64,000 nt of DNA from Chitinophagales bacterium (GCA_017303875.1 JAFLBP010000008.1:62001-126000), one strand, 5' to 3'; shown: positions 53,185 to 62,088, counted from the stretch's first letter. The notes: generated by a model not told the origin, from the sequence alone. Program-made: numbers and translations.

Positions 53185-53577
53185 TTAATTGAGACGCGCG
53201 GGCACCGTCAGCACAAACTCCGGAATAACCACTTCAAATAATTCCCGGTCGGCTTGTTGTTGCATGGTATAGTTGCCCTGCATTTTACCAATATCCGTAT
53301 CCAATTCGCAATACGACTGATAGCTGTGGCTTGCGCCGGGCGTCAGCACCGGTTTTTCGCCGATTACCCCTTCGCCCTCTACTTCGCGTACCTGACCGGC
53401 GCCATCGGTAATAAACCAATGCCTGCGCAGGAGCTGTACGGTCTGATTGCTCCCGTTTTCGATGGTAATGTAATAGGCAAAGACAAATCGCTCGGCCCGT
53501 GGGTCGGAGTGCAGGGGCAGGTAGGCGGTTTCTACCATAACCGTGATGCCCTTGGTCGTAAGGATACTGATGTTCAT
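53185..53577 (-). CDS. apaG: ApaG protein
   Basis: This 130-residue ApaG is a small fibronectin-III-like beta-sandwich. Conserved features are RFVFAYYITIENGSNQTVQL, LLRRHWFITDGAG, EVEGEGVIGEKPVLTPG and GNYTMQ. In enterobacteria it is linked to Co/Mg resistance and diadenosine tetraphosphate; its precise role here is unknown. It stands alone. Confidence 0.93.
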   Translation of the reverse strand: MNISILTTKGITVMVETAYLPLHSDPRAERFVFAYYITIENGSNQTVQLLRRHWFITDGAGQVREVEGEGVIGEKPVLTPGASHSYQSYCELDTDIGKMQGNYTMQQQADRELFEVVIPEFVLTVPARLN

Positions 53578-53753
53578 AAGCCGTTACAGATCTATTGGCG
53601 CAAATATGCTTGTATTTAAAGATACTTTACAGCAAAAGCAGCAGATATGTTCAGGCGAATACAAAAAAATAAGCCGAAACCAGACTTTTCCGGCTCGGCT
53701 TATAACAAAATTACTAAACACGGGTATTCTTGAACCGCAAAAGGCGGTATACT

Positions 53754-54746
53754 TTACAATGATTTTAAGGTTTGTTTGAGCGTTTGGGCCTCTACGGCCT
53801 GTGGGCTAAGGTTGATGGTGGCATTAGCGCTGCTCTCGGTGTCAAACGTAGCGCTGTAATACTGCGCGCCAATTTTACTGATCACCAATACCCGGATAGG
53901 AAAGCCTTCCACGACCGAGCCGAAACAAAATTCCCGACTGCCAGCCTGCCCCTGCGCTTCGAGCAGGATGAGGCGATTTTTATAGGCAAGGTAGCAGACA
54001 CTGTTTTCACCGTTGAATGCTTCCGACAGTTTGACGCAGAATTGACCGCTTACGGCGGGCGAGCTGTTGAGCGGACGGGCGCAATTCACCCAGCCCAAAG
54101 CACCCGGATATATTTCATACCCTTTAACGGGTGTACCGGAGCCGCCGGAGGGCAGCCAGTCGGCCCAATAAGCCACTGCGGGGGTCATGATCCAGTAGTC
54201 AAACGCGCCATCTGCATTCAACGCTGCATTCCAGATGCGCATATCGGTCAACAGGTTGGGCGTAGCTGCGGGAATTTGAATCTTAAGCGTGCGGCCTTCC
54301 ATAATTTGTAAAGGTTTGCCGTCGCAAAATGCTTCGAGGTACAAAATTCCGGCACTTTCGGGCAGGATGCCTTCCGGATTTTCAGAATTTATGTCGCGGG
54401 CGGGCATATCCCCTTTAGAAAACACTTCCGTGACACGCAGGGTAACACTCTGGCAATCGACACAGGGCACAGGATTGCCGCTGGCGTCTTTAAAGAGCGT
54501 ATTGGGATCTGTCAGAAAAATACGCACGCCGGAACTCGTCAGCAGCATGGTATCGCCGAGGGTGGCGCCATTAAGGGGAAATGTCGTTTGCGTTTGTTGC
54601 TCGGGAATAAGCTTCAGGAAGAAGTCCAGCGCCGGCAAGGTATTGGAAGCCGGGGTAAAGGTGAGTTCGTCTTTGCGGCACGATGATACGCCGGCCAGCA
54701 GCAGGGCGCTGAACAGCAACAGGCTCAGGGCCGAACGTTTATGCAT
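53754..54746 (-). CDS. Unknown lipoprotein, third gene of ECF sigma operon
   Basis: A protein of about 330 residues with a lipoprotein signal (LLLFSALLLAGVSSC). I prefer ATG 54746 (MHKRSALSLL); an upstream ATG at 54773 is possible. The body is beta-rich with several Cys (PCVDCQSVTLRVTEVFS; REFCFGSVVEGFPIRVLVIS) and no recognised domain. It lies a few bases to tens of bases after the membrane-protein gene, so it belongs to the sigma-factor operon. It could be an envelope component controlled by that sigma factor. Confidence 0.72.
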   Translation of the reverse strand: MHKRSALSLLLFSALLLAGVSSCRKDELTFTPASNTLPALDFFLKLIPEQQTQTTFPLNGATLGDTMLLTSSGVRIFLTDPNTLFKDASGNPVPCVDCQSVTLRVTEVFSKGDMPARDINSENPEGILPESAGILYLEAFCDGKPLQIMEGRTLKIQIPAATPNLLTDMRIWNAALNADGAFDYWIMTPAVAYWADWLPSGGSGTPVKGYEIYPGALGWVNCARPLNSSPAVSGQFCVKLSEAFNGENSVCYLAYKNRLILLEAQGQAGSREFCFGSVVEGFPIRVLVISKIGAQYYSATFDTESSANATINLSPQAVEAQTLKQTLKSL

Positions 54747-54781
54747 TTGCGGATATGTCATTTCGTGTGGCATGTTGGTGT

Positions 54782-56215
54782 TTAATTGACAATTTTTGTA
54801 AGTCCGAGCCGCAAGCCCCAGACGCCATAACGCTGTTCAACAGGGTGCGTCTGAATACTGACGGGTTGAATTACTTGTCGGTAATACGGCTCTATAAACA
54901 CACGAATACGGGGTTTGACGTGGTAGAACCACTGCACGCTGCCCATGGCGCTAAGTCCTGCGCGTTGCTTGAACACCGCCACGCTGTTGTCCTTACCAGG
55001 TGTAAAATATTCAGGATTATCTAAAGAAGTCAGGATGGCGCCGCGTTTCCAGAACAGCAGATTCACCGAACCGCCGGCACTCAGGTTGATGCCGGTACGG
55101 CCGCTGCGCACCTCGAAACCGGCCTGAAAGGGAATATCCAGCATGCCGAATCGGTTGTAGGTATGGGTATAATCTTCCCCATAGATGATGCCGATGGTAT
55201 CAATACCGACCACCTGTCCATTGGGGCCAATTTCGTATTCAACCTGTACTTTGGTGTTTTCCGGGTCGAAATATTCAAATTCCTCTACAAACTGCTCATA
55301 ATGCAAACCTGTCCGGATGAGGAAATGGCGGTGCAGCATCAGGGAGGCACGCACGCCCGCATTTACGGCCCATTCATCGCTTTCTGTGGCGGCACGGGCG
55401 TTGCGGTAGGGCAGGTCTTCGGCGTCGCGGACGAGCAGTTCTTTATTGGTAAAAGATGGTCCGGCGTAAGCATCAAACAGCAATACCATTCCGCTGCGCG
55501 AAAAATCATAACATTTTTTGATTGGCGCTTTGAAAGGCTTGGGGGCTTTTACCTTGACGGTGTTGAGCGTCAGGGAAGGGGGTGGGGGAATGCGGAATGC
55601 GGAGTGCGGAATGCGGGATGTGAAATGCGGAATGTGGAATGCGGAATGCGGAATGGGTGGTGGTGTTTGGGTGTTTTCCAGGGCCGGGGGGGGCGGCACG
55701 TCCGCACCGCCGTGTTCGGAGAACTTCAGGGCAACGGCGGGCGGCAACGCGTCGGCGACGGGGGCCTTGGGCGTCTGAGTGGCTGGTTTGCCGGCGTTAT
55801 GGCCTTCGGAGTGGAAGGATGCTTTTGCGGGCAAATGGGGCGTATTGCTTGTAGCCGGCGGTATTTCGGCGGCCTTACTATAATCTGTAGCGATGGGGTT
55901 TGCTTGCGCTTCTGCGGCTTTTAGCACAGTTGCATTTGCAGCCGCTGCGGATTGAGCGTCTTTTTGTACGGCGTCTGAAGGATTGGACTGCGTATGCGAC
56001 AGGGCTTGCGGGCTGCGTTGGAACAGGGAAAGGCCCTGCCAGCCGAGCAAGCCGCTCAGGCCGAGGCCAAAGAAGAGCCAGAAGATAAAGCGGCGGCGTT
56101 TTTTGCGTTGCAACTGACGTTCCACCCCTTCCCACACGAAGGCGGGTGGCGGCACTTCAGCGTCGTACAGGCGCGCTTTAAATTGCTGATCGATATTATT
56201 TAATGGTTCTTTCAT
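54782..56215 (-). CDS. Outer-membrane-barrel-like protein with N-terminal membrane anchor, second gene of ECF sigma operon
   Basis: The protein of about 477 residues starts at ATG 56215, overlapping the sigma gene by 20 bases. Residues 1-40 are cytoplasmic-looking (NNIDQQFKARLYDAEVPPPA), then a membrane segment (FIFWLFFGLGLSGLLGW), a Pro/Ala-rich linker to about 235, and a C-terminal region of amphipathic strands (GMVLLFDAYAGPSFTNKELL ... WGLRLGLTKIVN) like an outer-membrane barrel. The short N-terminus resembles those of anti-sigma factors. The linker at about residues 188-209 is encoded by GGAATGC-type heptads (HIPHF...PHSAFRIP), evidently an inserted repeat array. An anti-sigma or envelope-sensing role is inferred only from position. 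Confidence 0.7.
   Translation of the reverse strand: MKEPLNNIDQQFKARLYDAEVPPPAFVWEGVERQLQRKKRRRFIFWLFFGLGLSGLLGWQGLSLFQRSPQALSHTQSNPSDAVQKDAQSAAAANATVLKAAEAQANPIATDYSKAAEIPPATSNTPHLPAKASFHSEGHNAGKPATQTPKAPVADALPPAVALKFSEHGGADVPPPPALENTQTPPPIPHSAFHIPHFTSRIPHSAFRIPPPPSLTLNTVKVKAPKPFKAPIKKCYDFSRSGMVLLFDAYAGPSFTNKELLVRDAEDLPYRNARAATESDEWAVNAGVRASLMLHRHFLIRTGLHYEQFVEEFEYFDPENTKVQVEYEIGPNGQVVGIDTIGIIYGEDYTHTYNRFGMLDIPFQAGFEVRSGRTGINLSAGGSVNLLFWKRGAILTSLDNPEYFTPGKDNSVAVFKQRAGLSAMGSVQWFYHVKPRIRVFIEPYYRQVIQPVSIQTHPVEQRYGVWGLRLGLTKIVN
55589..55650. repeat. GGAATGC heptad array inside a coding sequence
   Basis: About nine degenerate GGAATGC units lie within the linker-coding part of the sigma-operon membrane protein, keeping its frame open. 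The units are the same as in the intergenic array at 41.7 kb. Confidence 0.88.
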
Positions 56216-56759
56216 TACGCTGCGTTTTACCCTCAAGTTGCTGGAGCTGTTCGCCGAGCCAGCGTCGGGCTTTGGTCAGTTGGGATCTGGAGGTGCTTTC
56301 CTGGATGTCGAGCATTTCCGCTGCTTCGGCATGGGAAAAGCCTTCGATGGCCACCAGGTTGAACACCACGCGATATCCTTCGGGCAATTGAGCGATGAGG
56401 CCCAGCAGTTCGGCTTCGGAGAGCGAAGCGACGGCGTCGGGTTCAACCGCTTTTTCGGGAATATGTTCCAGACCGCTGTGTTCCTGATCGAATCGGAGCC
56501 TCTGGTAGGTACGGAGGGCGGTATTGACCATGATCCGCCGCACCCAGCCTTCAAAGGAGCCGTTGAACTGGAATTGATCGAGTTTTGAAAAAACTTTCAC
56601 AAAGCCCTCTTGCAGCATGTCGGCGGCATCATCCCGATTGCGCGCATAACGCAGGCATACGGCATACATCTTGCCGGCGAAGCGCTCGTACAATTGCCGC
56701 TGGCACTGCGCCGACCCGCGCAAACAACCTCTGATGATGGCTTCCTCGTTCAAGTGCAC
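56196..56759 (-). CDS. ECF-type RNA polymerase sigma factor
   Basis: This 187-residue sigma-70 family protein has region 2 (YERFAGKMYAVCLRYARNRD, DAADMLQEGFVKVFSKLDQF, FEGWVRRIMVNTALRTYQR) and region 4 (LPEGYRVVFNLVAIEGFSHA, EMLDIQESTSRSQLTKARRW), with no region 3. It heads an operon whose second gene overlaps it by 20 bases and whose third gene is a lipoprotein, so it probably controls an envelope response. No classic zinc anti-sigma factor is adjacent. Confidence 0.94.
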   Translation of the reverse strand: MHLNEEAIIRGCLRGSAQCQRQLYERFAGKMYAVCLRYARNRDDAADMLQEGFVKVFSKLDQFQFNGSFEGWVRRIMVNTALRTYQRLRFDQEHSGLEHIPEKAVEPDAVASLSEAELLGLIAQLPEGYRVVFNLVAIEGFSHAEAAEMLDIQESTSRSQLTKARRWLGEQLQQLEGKTQRNERTIK

Positions 56760-56867
56760 ATGTGGATTAATTCATCCCGAAGGTACGCAAAAGTGGAGAT
56801 ACAGGGAGGAGAAAAAATGCTGCCCGACCAGTACAGTATTTTTTAAATCTTTTTTGAGCCGAGATTT

Positions 56868-56968
56868 ATAGCGATGAGTGATGAGTGATGAGTGATGAGT
56901 GATGATGTATTGAAACGTCCGGGCTTCACAAAGATGTGCCAAAACGCTCATCACTCATCACTCATCAC
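56868..56968. repeat. GTGATGA heptad element with inverted arm
   Basis: About five GTGATGA units (56872-56905) are followed by a core and about three inverted TCATCAC units (56949-56966). It sits just beyond the stop codon of the symporter gene and upstream of the sigma gene. Confidence 0.9.
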
Positions 56969-58512
56969 TATATAGTTTTTTCATGGGTTTCATCCCAGTA
57001 AGTTATCACCAACAAGCCGGTAAAGGTTATCAATCCGTTGATGAGAATGGTCAAAAAGCCGACATCCACGCTGGCTAAATGTTTCATCAGCAGTTCAAAC
57101 AGATAGGTCAGCAAAGGCGCTAAAACACAAATAAACGGTACTAAAAAATCGCGCGGACGCAGGTTGGTGAATAAGCCATACATAAACAAACCCAGCAGCG
57201 GCCCGTAGGTGTAACCTGCAATTTTGAAAATCAGGGTAATGACGGCCGTGTTGCTGAACCAATTGAGTACAATGATAATCAGCACGAAAATCAGCGAGAA
57301 ACCCAGGTGCACCCAATGTCGGGTGCGACTCAGGGCGCGCTCGCGTTGCGCCCTTTCGGCCGCTTGCGCGGCCTCGCTGGCATGTGGATCGGTGGGGAGG
57401 TTCAGCTTTTTTTCAAAATCCAGAAAATCTACACAGAAACTGGTGGTGAGGGCCGTAAGCGCGGAATCGGAGCTGGCATAGGTACTGGCAATCAGACCGA
57501 GAATGAAGAAAATTCCCGCCGCTGCATCCAAGTGGTCGAAAGCAATTTTGGGGTAAAGATGATCGGTGCGCGCCGGCACTTCAATACCCAATGTACCGGC
57601 ATATTGGTACAGCAAGGCGCCCAAAACCAGAAAAAGAAAATTGATAATAACCAGATAAACACTGAATACCAGCATGTTTTTCTGCGCCGAACGCAGGTCT
57701 TTGCAGGCTAAGTTTTTTTGCATCAAATCCTGATCCAGACCCGTCATGGCAATGGCAACCAAAGCGCCGCTGATGAACTGCTTGACGAAGTGGTTGGGAT
57801 TGCTCAGGAAATTATCAAAGAAGAAAATTTGTCCGTATTTGCCACTTAATACCGTAGAGAACATATTTCCGGCGCCCATATTCAGGGCCTTCGATACGGT
57901 ATATACCGTAAAAAGCAAGGCCAGAATGAAGAAAGTGGTCATGATGGTATCGGTCCAAATGATGGTTTTTAAGCCACCTTTGAACGTGTAGGCGTAAATC
58001 AGCGCCAGCATCAGCACCGTGGTGACGAAAAACGGCACCCCTAATTTTTCAAAAACAAAAATCTGCAACACGCTGGCTGCCAGGAACATACGCGCAGCCG
58101 AACCTAATGTTCGGGAGAGCAGAAAGAAACCCGCTCCCGTTTTATACGACCAATGCCCGAAGCGCTGCTCCAGAAACCCGTATATGGACGTGAGCTGCAA
58201 GCGATAATACAAGGGCATGAGCACGGTGCCGATAAACAGATAGCCCAGCAAATAGCCCATCACCACCTGCATGTAGGAAAAGGCCATATTGATGCCTGAA
58301 CCGCCTACAGCGCCGGGAATGGAAATAAAAGTTACGCCACTGATGCTCGTGCCGATCATGGCATAAGCTACCACCCACCAGGGTACTTTCCGGTTGGCTA
58401 AGAAAAAACCTTCATTGCCCACATTGCGCCCGGTGAACCACGCCACGCCAATGAGCATGAGGAAGTACAAGACCAATACAGTAATGACTAAAGCCGGAGT
58501 TAGATGCAGCAT
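56968..58512 (-). CDS. Sodium:solute symporter family protein
   Basis: This symporter of about 514 residues has around 13 membrane segments and the family's SSS pattern: FFLANRKVPWWVVAYAMIGT with SISGVTFISIPG (sodium site), YRLQLTSIYGFLEQRFG, and SALVAIAMTGLDQDLMQKN-like text in SGALVAIAMTGLDQDLMQKN. Start is ATG 58512 (MLHLTPALVITVL). A TACATTTG box at 58519-58526 on the minus strand would leave almost no leader. The substrate (sugar, proline, carboxylate) cannot be told. It follows a DoxX gene by 21 bp. Confidence 0.9.
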   Translation of the reverse strand: MLHLTPALVITVLVLYFLMLIGVAWFTGRNVGNEGFFLANRKVPWWVVAYAMIGTSISGVTFISIPGAVGGSGINMAFSYMQVVMGYLLGYLFIGTVLMPLYYRLQLTSIYGFLEQRFGHWSYKTGAGFFLLSRTLGSAARMFLAASVLQIFVFEKLGVPFFVTTVLMLALIYAYTFKGGLKTIIWTDTIMTTFFILALLFTVYTVSKALNMGAGNMFSTVLSGKYGQIFFFDNFLSNPNHFVKQFISGALVAIAMTGLDQDLMQKNLACKDLRSAQKNMLVFSVYLVIINFLFLVLGALLYQYAGTLGIEVPARTDHLYPKIAFDHLDAAAGIFFILGLIASTYASSDSALTALTTSFCVDFLDFEKKLNLPTDPHASEAAQAAERAQRERALSRTRHWVHLGFSLIFVLIIIVLNWFSNTAVITLIFKIAGYTYGPLLGLFMYGLFTNLRPRDFLVPFICVLAPLLTYLFELLMKHLASVDVGFLTILINGLITFTGLLVITYWDETHEKTI

Positions 58513-58533
58513 AGGCCGCAAATGTAGAAAAAA

Positions 58534-58914
58534 CTATCGTTTCCCCAAAAACGGAATTTCCCGGCGGAAAACCCAGGCTAACACCGCGCAGCACAACAAC
58601 ACCACAACGGCAAGTCCAAAGAGCAGCCCGCCATCGCCCTGAATTTCAATACCCAGCGGCGTAAATAAGTGGCTGAAAACGGCGCCGGCCATAACACCCA
58701 TACCCATCAGGGCGCCATAAATGGTGTAGCGGGGAATAAGCAACAGAATAGCCGCAATCAGCTCGGCCACGCCGGAGCCATAACGGCCCCAAGGCTCCAT
58801 GCCGAGGGTCTGGAAAATGTGTACGCTTTCCGAAGCGCCTGTAAATTTAAAGTACAGGGTTTGCAGCAAAATGGCAGCGGCAATAAGGCGCAAGGCCCAC
58901 AGGAAGATTTTCAT
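58534..58914 (-). CDS. DoxX-family membrane protein
   Basis: This 126-residue protein has four membrane segments. The family start (ALRLIAAAILLQTLYFKFTG) and GRYGSGVAELIAAILLLIP are clear. DoxX proteins are linked to thiol/quinone redox processes, but specific roles vary. It has a -7 box upstream (TATTTTTG, minus strand 58949-58942), and the symporter follows it, possibly in the same transcript. Confidence 0.86.
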   Translation of the reverse strand: MKIFLWALRLIAAAILLQTLYFKFTGASESVHIFQTLGMEPWGRYGSGVAELIAAILLLIPRYTIYGALMGMGVMAGAVFSHLFTPLGIEIQGDGGLLFGLAVVVLLCCAVLAWVFRREIPFLGKR

Positions 58915-58941
58915 AACAGGAAGGTTTTAATGTTTCGGGCA

Positions 58942-58949
58942 CAAAAATA
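58942..58949 (-). promoter_or_regulatory. Candidate -7 box of doxX gene
   Basis: The minus strand reads TATTTTTG, 27 bp upstream of the start. Confidence 0.5.
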
Positions 58950-59009
58950 GAAAGACCTGCGCCGAATATTTTGTCCGCATGCCAACAAGTAGGGCAACTT
59001 GACGTTTGT

Positions 59010-59017
59010 TAACTTTG
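59010..59017 (+). promoter_or_regulatory. Candidate -7 box of M15 peptidase gene
   Basis: TAACTTTG, 19 bp before the start codon, matches TAnnTTTG. Confidence 0.55.
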
Positions 59018-59036
59018 CCACCAAAACTCACACAAC

Positions 59037-59798
59037 ATGCAACGTTTTTTCCCCATTCCACTGGCATTTTTGCTGCTCTTCGCTTGCAACCATACCCCCA
59101 ACCCCGTTCCGGTTGCTGCAACAAACAATGCCCCGCAACCCGCTCCGCCGCCCGAACTTAGCCCCGAAATGCGCAATTACCTGCTCGGTAAATTCAACCC
59201 CGCCGAGCGCACGGATTTTGTAACCGTCGGCGCTCCCTACTCCGACCGCGCCGGGATGCAACTCCGCCAGGAATGCTTCGAAGCCTTCAAAAAAATGTAC
59301 GAAGCCGCAAAAAAAGACGGTCATACGCTCAAAATCATCTCCTCCACCCGCACCTTCGCGCAGCAAAAAGGCATCTGGGAGGGCAAGTGGCAGCGCTTCG
59401 CCGCCGAGGCGCCCGAAGCCCAGGCCCGCGCCCTCAAAATCCTGGAATACTCCTCTATGCCCGGCTCCTCCCGCCACCACTGGGGAACCGATATTGACCT
59501 CAACGATCTTAACAACCCCGCCTTTGAAGGCAAGGGTAAATACGCCAAACTCTATGAATGGCTGCAAGCCCATGCCCACGAATACGGCTTCTGCCAACCC
59601 TACACCGCCGGGCGTCCGCACGGCTATTTTGAGGAAAAATGGCACTGGTCGTACACCCCCATTTCCCAAAAACTGCTCGAACAATACCGCAGCCACCTCA
59701 AAGATGAAGACATACAGGGCTTCATCGGCGCTGAAACCGCCAAAAGCATCGGCATCGTGCAGCACTATGTATTGGGGATAAACGACGCGTGTAAGTAG
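59037..59798 (+). CDS. M15-family peptidoglycan D-Ala-D-Ala carboxypeptidase (VanY-like) lipoprotein
   Basis: The 253-residue enzyme trims peptidoglycan stem peptides in the periplasm. Its lipoprotein signal is LAFLLLFAC (Cys at residue 17), followed by a Pro-rich linker. The zinc ligands are SRHHWGTDIDL (His and Asp) and the C-terminal WHW in EEKWHWSYTP, with STRTFAQQKGIWEG earlier, all normal for M15B/C. It has its own promoter. Confidence 0.9.
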   Translation: MQRFFPIPLAFLLLFACNHTPNPVPVAATNNAPQPAPPPELSPEMRNYLLGKFNPAERTDFVTVGAPYSDRAGMQLRQECFEAFKKMYEAAKKDGHTLKIISSTRTFAQQKGIWEGKWQRFAAEAPEAQARALKILEYSSMPGSSRHHWGTDIDLNDLNNPAFEGKGKYAKLYEWLQAHAHEYGFCQPYTAGRPHGYFEEKWHWSYTPISQKLLEQYRSHLKDEDIQGFIGAETAKSIGIVQHYVLGINDACK

Positions 59799-59807
59799 AA
59801 AAAATCG

Positions 59808-59815
59808 TATCTTTG
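59808..59815 (+). promoter_or_regulatory. Candidate -7 box of thioredoxin-like/nadC operon
   Basis: TATCTTTG, 26 bp before the next start codon. Confidence 0.55.
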
Positions 59816-59841
59816 CGGCCCTCCGAACCAAAATCCACGCT

Positions 59842-60414
59842 ATGGCTTATACCGAATCTACGATGCTGGCCCTGGGCACCACCGCCCCGGAATTTGAATT
59901 GCCCGACCTGCAAAGCGGCCAAATGTCAGCCCTGTCCGACCTGCGCGGGGAAAAAGCAACGGTCGTAATGTTCCTTTGCAACCATTGCCCCTATGTGTTG
60001 TACGTCAACCCCACCATTGTGCAATTGGTCTCGGAATTTGAAAAACAAGGTGTCGCCTTTATCGGCATCAACGCCAACGACGCCGAAACCCATCCCGAAG
60101 ACGCCCCCGATAAAATGAAGGCCCATGCCGAAGCGGTGGGCTATACCTTTCCTTATCTGTACGATGAAAGTCAGGAAGTCGCGCGCGCCTACTCAGCCGC
60201 CTGCACTCCCGATTTTTTTGTATTCGACCAGGAGCTGAAGCTTACATACCGCGGCCAGCTCGACCCCAGCCGCCCCAAACGCAACCCCATTCCTTCCACC
60301 GGCGATGATCTCCGCGCTGCGCTCGAGGGCCTGCTTCAGGGTAAGGCGCCCTTAGCCGTTCAGCGCCCTTCCGGTGGTTGTAATATCAAGTGGAAAAACG
60401 ACGAAACCAATTAA
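59842..60414 (+). CDS. Thioredoxin-like / AhpC-TSA family protein
   Basis: This 190-residue protein has a thioredoxin fold with CNHCPYV (CxxC) after the first strand (ATVVMFLCNHC), the cis-Pro loop in ACTPDFFVFD, and a late Cys in PSGGCNIKWK. It matches a Bacteroidota group annotated as thioredoxin family proteins of the peroxiredoxin superfamily. No signal peptide is seen, so it is probably cytosolic. nadC follows 27 bp later and may share its promoter. Confidence 0.88.
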   Translation: MAYTESTMLALGTTAPEFELPDLQSGQMSALSDLRGEKATVVMFLCNHCPYVLYVNPTIVQLVSEFEKQGVAFIGINANDAETHPEDAPDKMKAHAEAVGYTFPYLYDESQEVARAYSAACTPDFFVFDQELKLTYRGQLDPSRPKRNPIPSTGDDLRAALEGLLQGKAPLAVQRPSGGCNIKWKNDETN

Positions 60415-60441
60415 TCATCAACCTTTTAGCGATACTCAGCG

Positions 60442-61302
60442 ATGCGCCCGACACAAATTACAGATCAGCATATCCACGACTTTATCGTTGCAGGCCTTTT
60501 TGAGGACGTCCGCGACGGCGATCATACCTCTCAGGCGACTATTCCGGCCGACAAGCGCAGCAAGGCCGTCCTGAAAGTAAAAGACTATGGCGTGCTGGCC
60601 GGCGTGGAGCTGGCGCAGCATATTTTCAGGCACGTAGACCCGACCTCTACGGTCACGGTACACAAGCCCGAGGGCAAAGATGTTTTTTATGGCGAAATCG
60701 CGTTTGAGGTGGAAGCCAATACCCGCGCCCTGCTGCAAGCCGAACGCTTAGTGCTCAATGCCATGCAGCGCATGAGCGGCATCGCGACGCTGTCGAGCCG
60801 TTTTGCCTTTGAAGTCGGCGACCTGCCCACCAAAATCCTCGACACCCGCAAAACCACCCCCCTGATTCGCTTTTTAGAAAAATGGGCGGTGCATATCGGC
60901 GGCTGCCAGAACTACCGCTGGGGTTTGTACGACTGGATCATGATCAAAGACAACCACGTGGAAGCCGCAGGCGGCGTGAAAGAAGCCCTGCACCGCGCCC
61001 ACGAATACCAGCGCGAACACAACCTCAATCTCGGCATCACCCTCGAAGTGCGCAACCTCGTGGAAGTAGAAGAAGCCCTTTCCATCGGTGGCTTCACGCG
61101 GATGATGTTCGACAACTTTGAAATTCCCATCCTGCGCGAAGGCGTGGCGATGGTAGACAAGCGCTTCGAAACCGAGGCATCGGGCGGCATTACCCTGTTC
61201 AACGTCCGGAAATACGCGCTCACCGGCGTAGATTTTGTTTCTGCCGGCGCACTCACCCACTCCGCACAACCGCTCGACCTGAGTCTGAAGATTGTGGGTT
61301 GA
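60442..61302 (+). CDS. nadC: Nicotinate-nucleotide diphosphorylase (carboxylating)
   Basis: NadC makes nicotinate mononucleotide from quinolinate and PRPP in NAD synthesis. The 286-residue enzyme shows RLVLNAMQRMSGIATLSSRF, the DTRKTTPLIRFLEKWAVHIG loop with the TRKTTP motif, NYRWGLYDWIMIKDNH, LEVRNLVEVEEAL, MMFDNFEIP and SGGITLFNVRKYALTGVDFV, all family signatures. It is the last gene before a strong terminator. Confidence 0.97.
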   Translation: MRPTQITDQHIHDFIVAGLFEDVRDGDHTSQATIPADKRSKAVLKVKDYGVLAGVELAQHIFRHVDPTSTVTVHKPEGKDVFYGEIAFEVEANTRALLQAERLVLNAMQRMSGIATLSSRFAFEVGDLPTKILDTRKTTPLIRFLEKWAVHIGGCQNYRWGLYDWIMIKDNHVEAAGGVKEALHRAHEYQREHNLNLGITLEVRNLVEVEEALSIGGFTRMMFDNFEIPILREGVAMVDKRFETEASGGITLFNVRKYALTGVDFVSAGALTHSAQPLDLSLKIVG

Positions 61303-61327
61303 TTGAGACTTGACTATTAATATCAAA

Positions 61328-61380
61328 GGGTTTCTTACAAGCGTTCACATTTGTGTCAGCTTATAAGAAACCCTTTTTTA
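61328..61380. terminator. Bidirectional terminator after nadC
   Basis: GGGTTTCTTACAAGC (61328-61342) pairs with GCTTATAAGAAACCC (61359-61373), one mismatch, with TTTTTT after it. It lies between convergent nadC and the small secreted-protein gene. Confidence 0.9.
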
Positions 61381-61430
61381 TGCTCGTTTGCAAGCAACCC
61401 TGATCGCTTCATGCAATCAGGAATAGACAA

Positions 61431-61904
61431 TTATTGTTTTTTGCCTTTGGCCTTGCCTTTTTGCGGTTTTCCGGCATTTTTTTCAGCTTTTTGAGCTGCT
61501 TTTTCAGCGCGTTTGGCTTCTTTTTTAGCCAGAATCTCGTCGTATTGGCGCGCCTGTTCAGGCGTCATAACGGCTTTGTGTGCGCGGATACGTTCTTCGC
61601 GAGCCTGTTTCATAGCGGCTTTGTGATCGGCCTTTTGAGCTTTTTGCTGCGCTTTGGCTGCTTCGCGTTGTTTTTTATAATCGGCATTGATCTGCTTGAT
61701 TTTGTCGCGCTGCTCTTTGCTGAGTTTCATTTCGCTGGCGGCAGCAGCTTCGTCGGCTTCCTGCTCGGCCTGAACAACTTCGGGCGCCGGTTCGCTTGCC
61801 GGGCGACTAACGGCATTCTGGGCATTTACGCCCAGCGTGGCAGCGAATACAAAAAGCGGGAGCATCAGGGTTTTGAGGGAGAACGGACGCATGAATTTAA
61901 GCAT
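61431..61904 (-). CDS. Small secreted charged helical protein (CpxP/Spy-like in plan)
   Basis: This 157-residue protein has a signal peptide (FSLKTLMLPLFVFAATLGVN, cut near AQ), then an acidic-to-basic helical body (KLSKEQRDKIKQINADYKKQ, KAVMTPEQARQYDEILAKKE) with a Lys/Ala-rich tail. The two short segments LSKEQRDKI and MTPEQARQYDE recall the LTxxQ motifs of periplasmic CpxP/Spy chaperones. Identity is tentative. No partner genes are adjacent. Confidence 0.72.
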   Translation of the reverse strand: MLKFMRPFSLKTLMLPLFVFAATLGVNAQNAVSRPASEPAPEVVQAEQEADEAAAASEMKLSKEQRDKIKQINADYKKQREAAKAQQKAQKADHKAAMKQAREERIRAHKAVMTPEQARQYDEILAKKEAKRAEKAAQKAEKNAGKPQKGKAKGKKQ

Positions 61905-62080
61905 TGTTGTAACTTTTTTTTGTTTTAGAACCTCTTATAGACCATTCAAATTGCAATAAGTCATTTCTTGAAGTGTTAAAAAACTCCTAAAAAGATTTGC
62001 CGGAGGCTTTGCTGAAAAATACGCGGCGCAGTGCTAACGTGCCGTTAACATTAGGCCGATACAACAATCCGATTTCGGCG

Positions 62081-62088
62081 TATCTTTG
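62081..62088 (+). promoter_or_regulatory. GH3 gene promoter -7 box
   Basis: TATCTTTG, 54 bp before ATG 62143. Its position inside a longer upstream reading frame supports the later start. Confidence 0.6.
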
